From positions 62,001 through 126,000 of the forward strand of contig JAEWAK010000007.1 of NCBI GenBank assembly GCA_023391695.1: a DNA stretch of 64,000 nt, given 5' to 3'. This DNA comes from Bacillota bacterium. Lineage in GTDB: Bacteria > Bacillota > Clostridia > Lachnospirales > Lachnospiraceae. Shown one piece after another: positions 1-8,401 of this stretch; the first letter of the stretch is position 1, and every line of letters begins with the position of its first letter. The notes under the pieces are model-generated. The model was given only the letters and a program-made list of their open reading frames with translations, did no database searches and was not told the DNA's origin. The translations under genes were made by a program, and so were the position numbers.

Positions 1-1316
1 ATTTCATTGAGAATTGAAAGGCTGATGGTCCGGTTATCCTCACTTAATCCCATGTCAAAGCCAAACAGCTGCACCCTGCCAAGGCCCATTGGACTGGACT
101 GCATTAAATTATATCCGTCTTCCGAAGCTATAATTGAACTGCCCTTTAAGGTAACATCGGTAATGTATTTATGGACCTTCTGAAGCTTTAGGCCGTTTAT
201 TTTATTCTTGCTCCATTCTTCAAATACGGCGTTGTCAATCACTATGGGTTTATTGCCGTAAGCGGTCAGCATCTCATTCCGGTCCTTGATGACTTCAAGA
301 AAAACCTTTCTTTCTTCTTCATAATCCACCAGATCCTGTTTTAATTCCGCAAGAGAATCCCGGTCCATGCCAAAAGTAATATCTTTAGAGGTTTCGTTTC
401 CCAAGGATTCAATGGAATAGGTCCCTCTTAATTCCGATAATGTCTCTTTTTCATATTCGCCGGTGCCAATAACCAGGGTCCCGCCGTTCATAACCCATTT
501 TTCTATGGCTTCTAATTGTTTTTCACTTAACCGGCCGGTATCAAAATGGTTAATTATTATAATATCCAAAAGATCAAGTGCAAGATAGTCATCCGGGAGA
601 GTATTTTCATCGAGATAAAATGTTCTTGTTCCAAAATCACTTATATAATCCAATTTTTCTTTCTCATCACTTAAAATGCCGGTATATGCCAGCTTTTCAT
701 AGTTTCCGATCTTTAACTCGTAGGTTTTTTCTACGACTGTGTTACCGTTGTTATTCTCTAATTTAACCTGCATAAAACCGGTATCATCCATAACAGGGAG
801 GTTTATGGAAACGTTTTTTGTTTCCTTCGGGGCAATACTTACTTCCCTGCGGTATACCACATTATTTTTGGATTTTGGTACAATTACCTGCAGCCATCCA
901 TTAAACTCTCTGTTATTGTTGCTTATGGTCGCAGTAACATTCATATACCGGCCATACTTAACATATTGATCATATCCATAATGAACGGTCATAACCGGAC
1001 CGGATTCTGTTACTGTATCGGAATCTTCCCTGACAGCCGCCGAAACTCTGGGAATCCTGCCGTCATAAATCCCAGGGAACAGGCCCGTTGATACTTTTGG
1101 TTCTGATCCGAAAGCAAACATAATACCAATGTTAATTAATATCAGTGCCATAACAGGAAAATTCATTTTCCGAAAATTCATTTTCCAAAGATTCATTTTC
1201 CAAAAATAATTTTTCCAAGAATTAATTTTTCGAAAATATTTTTTTCGAAAACGAAATATTCCGGCATATGGCCTCTGTCTTAATCTGATGTCATCGTTTT
1301 TCAAGCCCTTCTTCAT
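1..1316 (-). CDS. Membrane-anchored protein of unknown function, 3' end outside window
   Basis: The ATG overlaps the stop codon of the upstream histidine kinase as ATGA, so the two are translationally coupled. The 438 visible codons contain a very basic N-terminus built from a 15-bp tandem repeat, one hydrophobic segment near residue 45 (motif VMALILINIGIMFAF), a predicted extracellular beta-rich region, and then a region (motif GTLVIGTGEYE) resembling the class I glutamine-amidotransferase-like fold found in bacterial surface proteins. The C-terminus is missing because the gene runs off the window. I do not recognise the family. Its place behind a sensor kinase suggests an envelope-stress or surface role, which is inference. 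Confidence 0.75.
   Translation of the reverse strand, partial: MKKGLKNDDIRLRQRPYAGIFRFRKKYFRKINSWKNYFWKMNLWKMNFRKMNFPVMALILINIGIMFAFGSEPKVSTGLFPGIYDGRIPRVSAAVREDSDTVTESGPVMTVHYGYDQYVKYGRYMNVTATISNNNREFNGWLQVIVPKSKNNVVYRREVSIAPKETKNVSINLPVMDDTGFMQVKLENNNGNTVVEKTYELKIGNYEKLAYTGILSDEKEKLDYISDFGTRTFYLDENTLPDDYLALDLLDIIIINHFDTGRLSEKQLEAIEKWVMNGGTLVIGTGEYEKETLSELRGTYSIESLGNETSKDITFGMDRDSLAELKQDLVDYEEERKVFLEVIKDRNEMLTAYGNKPIVIDNAVFEEWSKNKINGLKLQKVHKYITDVTLKGSSIIASEDGYNLMQSSPMGLGRVQLFGFDMGLSEDNRTISLSILNE
1158..1247 (-). repeat. Six tandem 15-bp repeats inside the coding sequence
   Basis: Six consecutive 15-bp units of the type AAAATTCATTTTCCG lie in frame in the cytoplasmic N-terminus of the preceding gene. 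On the minus strand they encode pentapeptides RKKYF, RKINS, WKNYF, WKMNL, WKMNF and RKMNF, just before the membrane segment. The copies diverge progressively from left to right. Confidence 0.9.
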
Positions 1317-2551
1317 TCCACCATGCCTTCCTTCTTTTCTTCCAAAGCAACTTCAAATACCGTTCCGTCAAAATCGCTTCTGACCTCAATGGTTCCGCCA
1401 TGCATCAAAATTATGCTTTTTGCTATTGCAAGCCCTAATCCGGTTCCCCCTGTCTCACTGGATCTGGAACCTTCCACACGGTAGAAACGTTCAAATATAT
1501 TCTGCAAATCTTTTTCCGGTATTAAATTACCGTAGTTTGTCACCGAAACCAATACTTTATTATCTTCTTTTGACAGTTTCAGTTTTACGCTTTTTCCGTC
1601 CCGGCCGTACTTAATTGCATTGCTGATTAAGTTTGCAAAAGCCCTTGCCAGGAGATTACCGTCCCCAACCACCACAACGGAAGTCAGGTTTGTATTGAAT
1701 TCATACTCTAACCCGCTTTCCTGGAAGCTGGGATAAAATTCGTCCAGTAATTGATTGATAAATTTTACCATGTCAATTTCCGATAATTCCATGGTAACTT
1801 CGCCAAAGTTTAAATTCGTATAGGCAAACAAATCTTCAATCAGCTTTTCCAGCCTTTTGGACTTGCTGTAGGCTATTTCAACATAACGCTGCTTGACATC
1901 AAGTGTCAGTTTATCCTTATCCGAAACCAGTTCCAGATAACCTATAATAGAAGTCAGCGGAGTCCTTAAATCATGGGCCACACTGGTTATCAGTTCATTT
2001 TTCGTATATTCACTTTTACGTTCATTTTCCATCAGCAGCTTGATATCTACTGCCATCCGGTTTAATTTAGAAGCAATAAAACCAAATTCGTCACCGTTAT
2101 TAATGTCTATTCTGGCATTGAAGTCACCGGAAGAGATCAGGGATATGCCGCCGGCTATTTTTTCAAGATAGGTTCCGAACTTTCTGGTAAGGAGCAAAAA
2201 GTAAGTGGTAAACAGCACTACGCCTGCAATTAAGGCAATACTTACCACTACAAAAATAAAGCCTTTTCCTGTTGGCTGTGTGTTTTGTTCCACAATACTG
2301 TTTTGTATGCTGTTAATCTGGTAGCGGTTTAAGAAGGCTCCGTTGTCTAAAAGTTTATTATTTAAACTGTTGCCGACTTTCTCTGAATCCAAAAGCAGAT
2401 TCCCATTGCCGTTAAGAACGTGATATACCAGATATATTCCAAAAAATAAAGCCGCTTCCGAAAGAATGGTATATACTAAACTAAGGAGGCTATATAATAC
2501 AATTTCAAAACGGAAGCTTTTAAATATACTATTTTTCAATTTTGTATCCAA
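1313..2551 (-). CDS. Sensor histidine kinase, VanS/PhoR type
   Basis: This is a membrane sensor kinase of 412 aa that should autophosphorylate on histidine and pass the phosphate to the overlapping response regulator. Two membrane segments (about residues 17-45 and 97-122) flank a short extracellular loop of about 50 residues. A HAMP linker follows (about 125-178), then the HisKA H-box VAHDLRTPLTS with H193. The ATPase domain has the N-box NLISNAIKYG and the G-box GGTGLGLAIAKS. The start overlaps the regulator gene by 23 nt and the end overlaps the next gene as ATGA. The small sensor loop resembles kinases that sense cell-envelope signals, but the ligand is unknown. Confidence 0.92.
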   Translation of the reverse strand: MDTKLKNSIFKSFRFEIVLYSLLSLVYTILSEAALFFGIYLVYHVLNGNGNLLLDSEKVGNSLNNKLLDNGAFLNRYQINSIQNSIVEQNTQPTGKGFIFVVVSIALIAGVVLFTTYFLLLTRKFGTYLEKIAGGISLISSGDFNARIDINNGDEFGFIASKLNRMAVDIKLLMENERKSEYTKNELITSVAHDLRTPLTSIIGYLELVSDKDKLTLDVKQRYVEIAYSKSKRLEKLIEDLFAYTNLNFGEVTMELSEIDMVKFINQLLDEFYPSFQESGLEYEFNTNLTSVVVVGDGNLLARAFANLISNAIKYGRDGKSVKLKLSKEDNKVLVSVTNYGNLIPEKDLQNIFERFYRVEGSRSSETGGTGLGLAIAKSIILMHGGTIEVRSDFDGTVFEVALEEKKEGMVE

Positions 2552-3230
2552 CTCCCCAAACAGTTTTTATGATTTGTGCATTACGGGAATCCATCTCGAT
2601 TTTTTCCCGCAGCCTGCGGATATGGACCATAACCGTATTATTGGCTTCATACATTTTCTCATTCCAGACCCGTTCAAATATTTCATCCGTGCTGAAAACC
2701 CTGCCGGGATTGCTGGCCAGCAGATATAAAATATCAAATTCTATGGGGGTTAATTTTACTTCTTTTTCATAAGCGATGACCCGGTGGTCTTCTTTATTAA
2801 TTACTAAATGGTTTACAACTATTTCTTTGTCGATCCTGTCTTCATGGGAATTGGGATTAAACTTGGTGTACCTTCTGAGCTGGGATTTCACCCGGGCCGT
2901 CAATTCCAGGGGATTAAAGGGTTTTATTACATAATCATCCGCCCCGGTACTGAGGCCGATAATCTTGTCTATGTCTGCTGACTTGGCGCTTAGCATAATG
3001 ATGGGAATGGTGCTGGTATTACGTATGGTTTTACACATGTTTAAGCCGTCAATGCCAGGCATCATTATATCGAGGATAACCAATTTTATGTCTTCCTTAT
3101 CCAATATTTCAAAGCCTTCTTTGGCACTGAAAGCCTTAAATACCTGATACCCGTCACTAACTAAATGTATTTCCACAAGTTCGGCAATTTCTCTGTCATC
3201 ATCAACTACCAATATACTGGTCTGCTCCAT
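2529..3230 (-). CDS. Response regulator, OmpR/PhoB family
   Basis: A DNA-binding regulator of 233 aa and partner of the downstream kinase. The receiver domain (about 1-120) has the acidic pocket VVDDD, the phospho-acceptor D54 in LVILDIMMPG, and the conserved lysine in YVIKPFNP. The C-terminal winged helix (about 135-232) ends with the typical TVWGVGYKI. It is the first gene of a three-gene minus-strand operon (regulator, kinase, membrane protein). Similarity is strongest to the VanR-like subgroup, but no resistance genes are adjacent. Confidence 0.93.
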   Translation of the reverse strand: MEQTSILVVDDDREIAELVEIHLVSDGYQVFKAFSAKEGFEILDKEDIKLVILDIMMPGIDGLNMCKTIRNTSTIPIIMLSAKSADIDKIIGLSTGADDYVIKPFNPLELTARVKSQLRRYTKFNPNSHEDRIDKEIVVNHLVINKEDHRVIAYEKEVKLTPIEFDILYLLASNPGRVFSTDEIFERVWNEKMYEANNTVMVHIRRLREKIEMDSRNAQIIKTVWGVGYKIEK

Positions 3231-3536
3231 AATCTGATTCTATCCTTTCTATATAATAAGTAGGAACAAAATAAAGTCATAAGGGTATTTGGTGTCTCAT
3301 TTAGTATTCCGTTTACCGTAACCTTTACTCCTTGTCCTTTTCCGATTTGACTCTTATGCCTATCATTTATTATTGTTAGTCTGCTTTTTCCTGTTAATTT
3401 CATACTAGCATATATGGAATTAAAAGTCTTTAATTTTTTCTTACAAAACCTTGCTATTCCATGTCAGGTTTCTGACATTTTTTGGTTTATGTACAAAAAT
3501 ACCCCCATAAAATCCAGGATTTCAGGAGGTTTTTTA
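3231..3536. other. Intergenic region upstream of the two-component operon
   Basis: I see no gene here. A short inverted repeat, ATGTCAG-N4-CTGACAT, lies at 3461-3478, roughly 230 nt upstream of the regulator start. It could be an operator or a weak hairpin. No convincing -35/-10 pair for the operon could be picked by eye. Confidence 0.5.
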
Positions 3537-3947
3537 ATGAGCAGCACTATAAGCCGAGTTCTGTATTAAATGATCATCTATCTTTGCCATATGTTGCCAT
3601 ATGGCTCATTTGCTTAAACAACGGTATCTGCCGCCGGCAGACGTTGCCAGCAAATCGCGACCTACCCTAAAGCACGACGGGCAGCCGTATCGCTTTAAAA
3701 TTCGGTCTTGCTTCGAGTGGGGTTTACATATGCCCTGTCTGTTACCAGACAGGCGGTGGTCTCTTACTCCACCCTTCCAACCTTACCGGTATGCCGCAAA
3801 GAGCATACAGGCGGTATATTTCTGTTGCACTATCCTTGGAGTCACCTCCACCGGACGTTATCCGGCACCCTGCCCTATGAAGCTCGGACTTTCCTCACCT
3901 AAGGCCTTTCGGCAGCTAATAGGCGCGATCATCTGTGCTACTCACAG
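3537..3947 (-). ncRNA. rnpB: RNase P RNA, bacterial class A
   Basis: Catalytic RNA of RNase P, which trims tRNA 5' leaders. On the minus strand the 5' part carries the conserved GAGGAAAGTCCGAGC block (around 3885-3900), and the 3' end carries the conserved AACAGAACTCGGCTTATA block (3546-3563). The closing helix P1 is visible: GAGTAGCAC at 3935-3943 pairs with GTGCTGCTC at 3539-3547 with one G-U pair. The length of about 410 nt fits class A. Apparent open reading frames across this locus are spurious. Confidence 0.95.
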
Positions 3948-3953
3948 AATGAT

Positions 3954-3982
3954 ATTCTAACATGAAAACCAAAGAAAGTAAA
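3954..3982 (-). promoter_or_regulatory. Sigma-A promoter of rnpB
   Basis: TTTACT at 3977-3982 and TAGAAT at 3954-3959 on the minus strand are separated by exactly 17 bp. The predicted start site, near 3946, coincides with the first base of helix P1 of the RNase P RNA. Confidence 0.8.
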
Positions 3983-4086
3983 TACTGCGTTTCCAGAAAG
4001 TTTTTCTAAAAAAAATAAAAATCAAAGTATTAGAAACGCCGGATTCTTTCTCTGAACAATAAATGCACCGAGGTCTCCCGGAATTT

Positions 4087-4104
4087 AAAACCCCCGTGGG
4101 GTAA
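4087..4104 (-). terminator. Rho-independent terminator after the kinase fusion gene
   Basis: On the minus strand a short CCCC-AC-GGGG stem is followed by GTTTT, about 40 nt past the stop codon of the upstream gene. It is a short hairpin, so moderate confidence. Confidence 0.55.
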
Positions 4105-4139
4105 AGCGTCCAATTATACCCCAATAAATAGCTTCAAGT

Positions 4140-5801
4140 TCAAACCTTGAAACAACTTCCCCCCACAAACTCCTTCAGGATGGAGTTCTGGGGTACCACT
4201 TCACTGCTGACACCCAGGAAATAATCCAGGAATTTAAGCAGCCTTTTTGCTTCCACATATTCTTCCGATTCCCGGTCAATCCCAAATAAAACCGGTTCCG
4301 CATATTGCTTTAAAATAGCCAGTTCATAAATCAAAGCCGAATTAAACATGATGTCGGCATCTTCCTGGAAAGGAAATATATTTTCTTCCTCTCCTCTTCT
4401 TACGGACGGCCACATATTGATGGTTTTCTGGCCGGAAGCGCCTCTGGTTCTCGCATCCCGGACCATTCTCCTAAGAAGCCTTAAATCCGTGGTGGGAATC
4501 CGGTTATGTTCATCTATATTTAGGGAAGTCAGCGCACTGATATATATTTTAAATTTCCTCTCCCTGGGGAGGCTGTAAGAAAGCTTGTCATTTAAACCAT
4601 GGATGCCTTCGATCACAAGAATGTCATTAGGTCCTAAAGTCTTATAATTGCCTTTATATTCCCGGTGGCCAGTTTTAAAATTAAAACTTGGCAGTTCCAC
4701 CGTATTCCCTTTGAGCAGATCCGTCATATCCTTGTTAAAGCTTTCCAGGTCAATGGCATAAAGGGATTCATAATTTGGCTTTCCTTCCTCATCCAGAGGT
4801 GTTTTATCCCTTTCCACAAAATAATCATCTACCGCTATCGGATGCGGATTTAAGCCATGGGTTTTCAGTTGTATGGATAAACGGTGGGAAAAGGTCGTTT
4901 TACCCGAGGAGGAAGGGCCGGCTATCATAACCAGTTTCTTGCCCGACGCTTTGATCAGATCCGCGATTTCACCTATCTTCATCTCCTGGAGCGCTTCCTG
5001 GGTCAGGATCAAATCATTGATCCTGCCGTCCACTATGGCATCATTTAAGGCTCCAACCGTATCGATCTCCATGGTCTGGGACCAGCGGTTCGATTCCTTT
5101 AAGGTATGAAAAAGCTTATTCTGAGGCTTAAAAGGCTCTAAAACATTGGGATTGTCCTTCTCCGGCAGGAGTAGCATAAGGCCTTCATCGTATAAAAAGA
5201 GGTCAAAATTTTTTAAAAATCCGGTACTTGGAGGCATATAGCCAAAATAATAGTCCTCAAAACCTTCCAGGTTGTATATATTGGCCTTGGATACGCGGCG
5301 GTAACGGAATAACCGTTCTTTATCATGCATCCCGTATTGTTTAAATAATTCAATGGCATCGGCCGTACCAATGGACTTTTTCGTAATGGGCAGGTCCCTG
5401 TCAATTAAGGATCTCATTTTTTCTTTTATGGCCCTGCACTGTTCTTCACTGACCGGTTCTTTCGTATCCGCCTGGCAGTAAAGCCCGTTTCCTACGGAAT
5501 ATTCAATAGATATTTTACGGATATTTTGGGACCCTACTGCGCTGTAAATGGCCTTTAACATTACCAGGGTCAGCCCCCGGTTATAGGTTTTATGGCCAGC
5601 GTCGTCTGCCGTGGTTACAAAACGTATCCTGCAGTCTTCCTGCACAGTTTTTTGCAGTTCCCTTAATCGGTTATTTACAAATGCCAGTATAATATCATAT
5701 TTATAATCCTTCTGATATTCCTTACTGATATCCAATAAAAGGATGCCTTTGGGATATTCCCTTACGTTACCGTTAATTTCCACCTGTATTGTTTCTTCCA
5801 T
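4140..5801 (-). CDS. Nucleoside (uridine-like) kinase with N-terminal TGS / tRNA-synthetase-like domain
   Basis: A fusion protein of 553 aa. Residues 1-65 form a ubiquitin-like TGS domain (VEINGNVREYPKG). Residues of about 70-230 resemble the second editing-type domain of threonyl-tRNA synthetase. Residues of about 285-500 form a uridine kinase / phosphoribulokinase P-loop domain with Walker A GPSSSGKT at 295-302 and the DDYFVERDKTP and EGIHGLN motifs. This architecture is common in Clostridia and Thermotogae and is usually annotated as nucleoside kinase. The true substrate is not established. The gene is preceded by a strong AAGGAGG and follows trmK across a terminator. Confidence 0.9.
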   Translation of the reverse strand: MEETIQVEINGNVREYPKGILLLDISKEYQKDYKYDIILAFVNNRLRELQKTVQEDCRIRFVTTADDAGHKTYNRGLTLVMLKAIYSAVGSQNIRKISIEYSVGNGLYCQADTKEPVSEEQCRAIKEKMRSLIDRDLPITKKSIGTADAIELFKQYGMHDKERLFRYRRVSKANIYNLEGFEDYYFGYMPPSTGFLKNFDLFLYDEGLMLLLPEKDNPNVLEPFKPQNKLFHTLKESNRWSQTMEIDTVGALNDAIVDGRINDLILTQEALQEMKIGEIADLIKASGKKLVMIAGPSSSGKTTFSHRLSIQLKTHGLNPHPIAVDDYFVERDKTPLDEEGKPNYESLYAIDLESFNKDMTDLLKGNTVELPSFNFKTGHREYKGNYKTLGPNDILVIEGIHGLNDKLSYSLPRERKFKIYISALTSLNIDEHNRIPTTDLRLLRRMVRDARTRGASGQKTINMWPSVRRGEEENIFPFQEDADIMFNSALIYELAILKQYAEPVLFGIDRESEEYVEAKRLLKFLDYFLGVSSEVVPQNSILKEFVGGSCFKV

Positions 5802-5880
5802 TAAAAAACCTCCTTAAATCAGGAATACTCCCGGAACCTCCCTCAGTCACAGAAGCCCGCTATATACAGACTTCATGTGT

Positions 5881-5907
5881 AAAAAATGAGTATCCGGGAG
5901 TACTCAT
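5881..5907 (-). terminator. Terminator between trmK and the kinase gene
   Basis: On the minus strand a perfect 7-bp stem ATGAGTA/TACTCAT encloses the loop CTCCCGGA and is followed by TTTTTT. It ends the trmK transcript. The loop octamer is exactly complementary to TCCGGGAG 58 nt further downstream (5828-5835), so a second structure is possible in read-through RNA. Confidence 0.75.
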
Positions 5908-5989
5908 TTTAGAGTACTTAAAGTTTCAGTTGTCTCAGTTATAGATCTCCAAAATATGCTTATTTTGCTTTGCAGTTACTTTTCCCCAC

Positions 5990-6688
5990 TTATTTATAAT
6001 AAGATAACGCTTCATTTATATACAACATTTCCTGTTTCACTTCATCGAAACGCAACATTGCTTTTTCTGTGGGATTAGACTTCAGTTCCATTATTACTCC
6101 ATTCTGCAGTCTGCACTCCCGGTCCAGGTACTCTCTCATAAGCGGTTCCCTTTGTTCCAACAATAACCTGCCGTACCTGTAAAATACTTCCCGGTCATAA
6201 GCTTTCATATCCGGCTTACGTTCCGCTTTCAGGATAAAATAATACTTTCCGTCTTCTTTTACCATCTGTTCCATTCCAATAGAAAAACCGGTCCGGTGCA
6301 AAAATTTACGGACCAGAAAAATTTCGGACTGGGGTTGGAGAATCAGTTCCCTGCAACGATCCACGGCATCCAATCCTTCCCCTAGTATTTTGGTCATCAG
6401 GGCTCCGCCCATGCCGGCTATTAATATGGTATCGGCTTCCCCCGGTTTTAGTTTATGCAATCCGTCTGACAGTCTGGTTTCGATTCGTTCCTCGTAACCA
6501 TGGTTATTAATATTTTCTTTTGCCCGCTTAAGGGGACCTTTGTTTATATCCATTGCAATTACATTTGGTGCTATGTCGTTTTCAATGAGATATATCGATA
6601 TGTAGGCATGGTCGCATCCTACATCGGCTACTCTGTTACCTTTCGTAACAGCACCTGCAACTGCCTGTAATCGCCTTGATAATTGCAT
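5990..6688 (-). CDS. trmK: tRNA (adenine(22)-N1)-methyltransferase
   Basis: A SAM-dependent methyltransferase of 232 aa that modifies A22 in the D-loop of tRNAs. The SAM-binding motif I is VADVGCDHAYIS (residues 20-31). GMGGALMTKIL (about 90-100) is the family signature, and LQPQSE follows. The ATG at 6688 sits 6-8 nt after GGGAG, and that ribosome binding site belongs to an intergenic hairpin module. rpoD lies upstream across a 480-nt repeat-filled leader, matching the usual rpoD-trmK order in Firmicutes. Confidence 0.93.
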   Translation of the reverse strand: MQLSRRLQAVAGAVTKGNRVADVGCDHAYISIYLIENDIAPNVIAMDINKGPLKRAKENINNHGYEERIETRLSDGLHKLKPGEADTILIAGMGGALMTKILGEGLDAVDRCRELILQPQSEIFLVRKFLHRTGFSIGMEQMVKEDGKYYFILKAERKPDMKAYDREVFYRYGRLLLEQREPLMREYLDRECRLQNGVIMELKSNPTEKAMLRFDEVKQEMLYINEALSYYK

Positions 6689-7030
6689 TTAACTCCCATC
6701 TGTGCGATCCGCGCACATACAAATCAGGATGTTGAAAAACTGCTTTTGTTTTTTCAACCTAACACCCATGCATATCGCAAGCAGGCTTGCGATACTGCCT
6801 GAATAAGAAGTGTGAAATTGCCTTTTATTTTCATACTAACGCCCATGCTTTTTGGGCATAAATTGCGAAGAATAGCTGCTTTTGCTATTCTTCTAATGGC
6901 TCGCATGCCTTTCGCGAGACTGTTCACACTAGCTCCCATTGCATATCCGAAACTGGAGTTTCGGATACTGCCTGACATAAGACATTCGTTCTTTGCAGCT
7001 GAAAAATTTATTTTCAACTTTTCTCAACTG
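6689..7030 (-). repeat. Four tandem hairpin + Shine-Dalgarno modules in front of trmK
   Basis: On the minus strand the leader reads as four units, about 7030-6931, 6930-6838, 6837-6761 and 6760-6689. Each ends in a hairpin followed by an ATGGGNGNT box. The last-unit hairpins include TATCCGAAAC/GTTTCGGATA, GCCC/GGGC, TATCGCAAG/CTTGCGATA and GTGCG/CGCAC. The boxes read ATGGGAGCT, ATGGGCGTT, ATGGGTGTT and ATGGGAGTT. Most units also carry a second, upstream hairpin, for example GAAGAATAGC/GCTATTCTTC. Only the last box serves a start codon (trmK). 7031-7169 holds no recognisable feature beyond the rpoD 3' flank. Confidence 0.85.
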
Positions 7031-7169
7031 CTGCGTTTATCTTTGTACCTATGAATCTGTGCTGAAAGTTTACAGGCACAGAAAATTCCGGTTGAAAAGC
7101 CAGGGATTTTTATAACTCATCCTATTTCTTTTGTTCATTCTATGCCCGAACTTTTTACTTTTAAACCTT

Positions 7170-8261
7170 TTATTCCAAATAATCCTTTAACTTCCGGCTC
7201 CGGCTTGGATGTCTTAATTTACGTAATGCTTTTGCCTCGATCTGCCGGATTCTTTCTCGTGTTACATTAAATTCCTTGCCCACTTCCTCGAGGGTCCGGG
7301 CTCGTCCATCATCCAGTCCGAACCGAAGTCTTAATACCTTCTGCTCCCTGTCGGTTAAGGTGCCCAGCACATCAATTAACTGCTCTTTCAACAGGGTAAA
7401 AGCTGCCGCATCAGCCGGTACCGGTACATTGTCATCCTGTATGAAATCTCCCAGATGGCTGTCTTCCTCTTCCCCGATAGGTGTCTCTAAAGATACCGGC
7501 TCCTGGGATATTTTTTGGATCTCCCTTACCCGTTCTACGGGAATATTCATTTCTGCCGCAACCTCTTCCGGGGATGGTTCCCTGCCCAGTTCCTGAAGCA
7601 ATTGCCTTTGTACCCGTATTAATTTATTAATGGTTTCCACCATGTGCACCGGTATACGGATGGTTCTGGCCTGATCCGCAATGGCCCTGGTAATGGCCTG
7701 TCTGATCCACCAGGTCGCATAGGTACTGAACTTAAATCCCTTGGTATAATCAAACTTTTCCACTGCTTTTATCAATCCTAAATTACCTTCCTGGATCAGA
7801 TCCAAAAACATCATGCCCCTGCCTACATAACGTTTTGCTATGCTGACAACCAGACGGAGGTTCGCTTCCGCCAGCCGTTTCTTGGCATCCGAATCCCCCA
7901 CCTTCATTCTTCTGGCCAGTTCGATTTCATCATCCGCACTTAACAGAGGAACTTTTCCGATTTCTTTTAAATACATTCTGACGGGGTCATCAATACTGAT
8001 CCCCTCCGGAATGGAGAAATCGATCTCTTCTAAATCCTCTTCTTCCTCCAGTATAATGTCATCTTCCTCATCGGTTATTCTAAGCACGTCTACATTATTC
8101 GCTTCAAGAAATTCATATATCCGCTCAACCATAATGGGATCCATGTCAAAATCGACGAAGAAATCATTGATTTCCTGGAATTCAAGGACATTTTTCTTCT
8201 TTTTGGCAAAAACCAGTAATTCTTTCAGCTTTTCTGAAAACTTAACCATGCTCTCATCCAT
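7170..8261 (-). CDS. rpoD: Primary RNA polymerase sigma factor (sigma-A)
   Basis: The housekeeping sigma factor, 363 aa. It has an N-terminal region 1.1-like segment (about 1-60) and an acidic stretch. Region 1.2 starts near DPVRMYLKEIG. Region 2 contains NLRLVVSIAKRYVGRG and the -10-binding helix GFKFSTYATWWIRQAITRA. Region 3 follows. Region 4 contains the -35-binding helix-turn-helix TLEEVGKEFNVTRERIRQIE. It lies 140 nt downstream of dnaG, the classical macromolecular-synthesis operon arrangement. All expected regions are intact. Confidence 0.98.
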   Translation of the reverse strand: MDESMVKFSEKLKELLVFAKKKKNVLEFQEINDFFVDFDMDPIMVERIYEFLEANNVDVLRITDEEDDIILEEEEDLEEIDFSIPEGISIDDPVRMYLKEIGKVPLLSADDEIELARRMKVGDSDAKKRLAEANLRLVVSIAKRYVGRGMMFLDLIQEGNLGLIKAVEKFDYTKGFKFSTYATWWIRQAITRAIADQARTIRIPVHMVETINKLIRVQRQLLQELGREPSPEEVAAEMNIPVERVREIQKISQEPVSLETPIGEEEDSHLGDFIQDDNVPVPADAAAFTLLKEQLIDVLGTLTDREQKVLRLRFGLDDGRARTLEEVGKEFNVTRERIRQIEAKALRKLRHPSRSRKLKDYLE

Positions 8262-8401
8262 TATTTACCCATCCTCCTTTTGAATTACTTCCATAAGTTA
8301 CTCATCTATAAAAAAGGCTGTATTTTACTATCCTTCCGTATTTGCAGCGATTCAGCCGTCCCGGATCAGTCCAAGCGCCAAGCGGACAGCATACTAGTAT
8401 T

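Noticed and set aside
2529..3230. Assignment of the first two-component system as a vancomycin-resistance VanRS
   Set aside because: Sequence type is similar, but no van ligase, dehydrogenase or dipeptidase genes are present.
3601..3960. Overlapping plus-strand open frames of up to 119 codons
   Set aside because: They lie entirely within the RNase P RNA gene.
6754..7054. Open frames of 80-87 codons in the trmK leader
   Set aside because: They are translations of the hairpin modules, with no homologous appearance and no independent start site.
7840..8283. 147-codon plus-strand open frame
   Set aside because: It is antisense to rpoD and serine-rich low complexity, a shadow of the acidic sigma-factor N-terminus.
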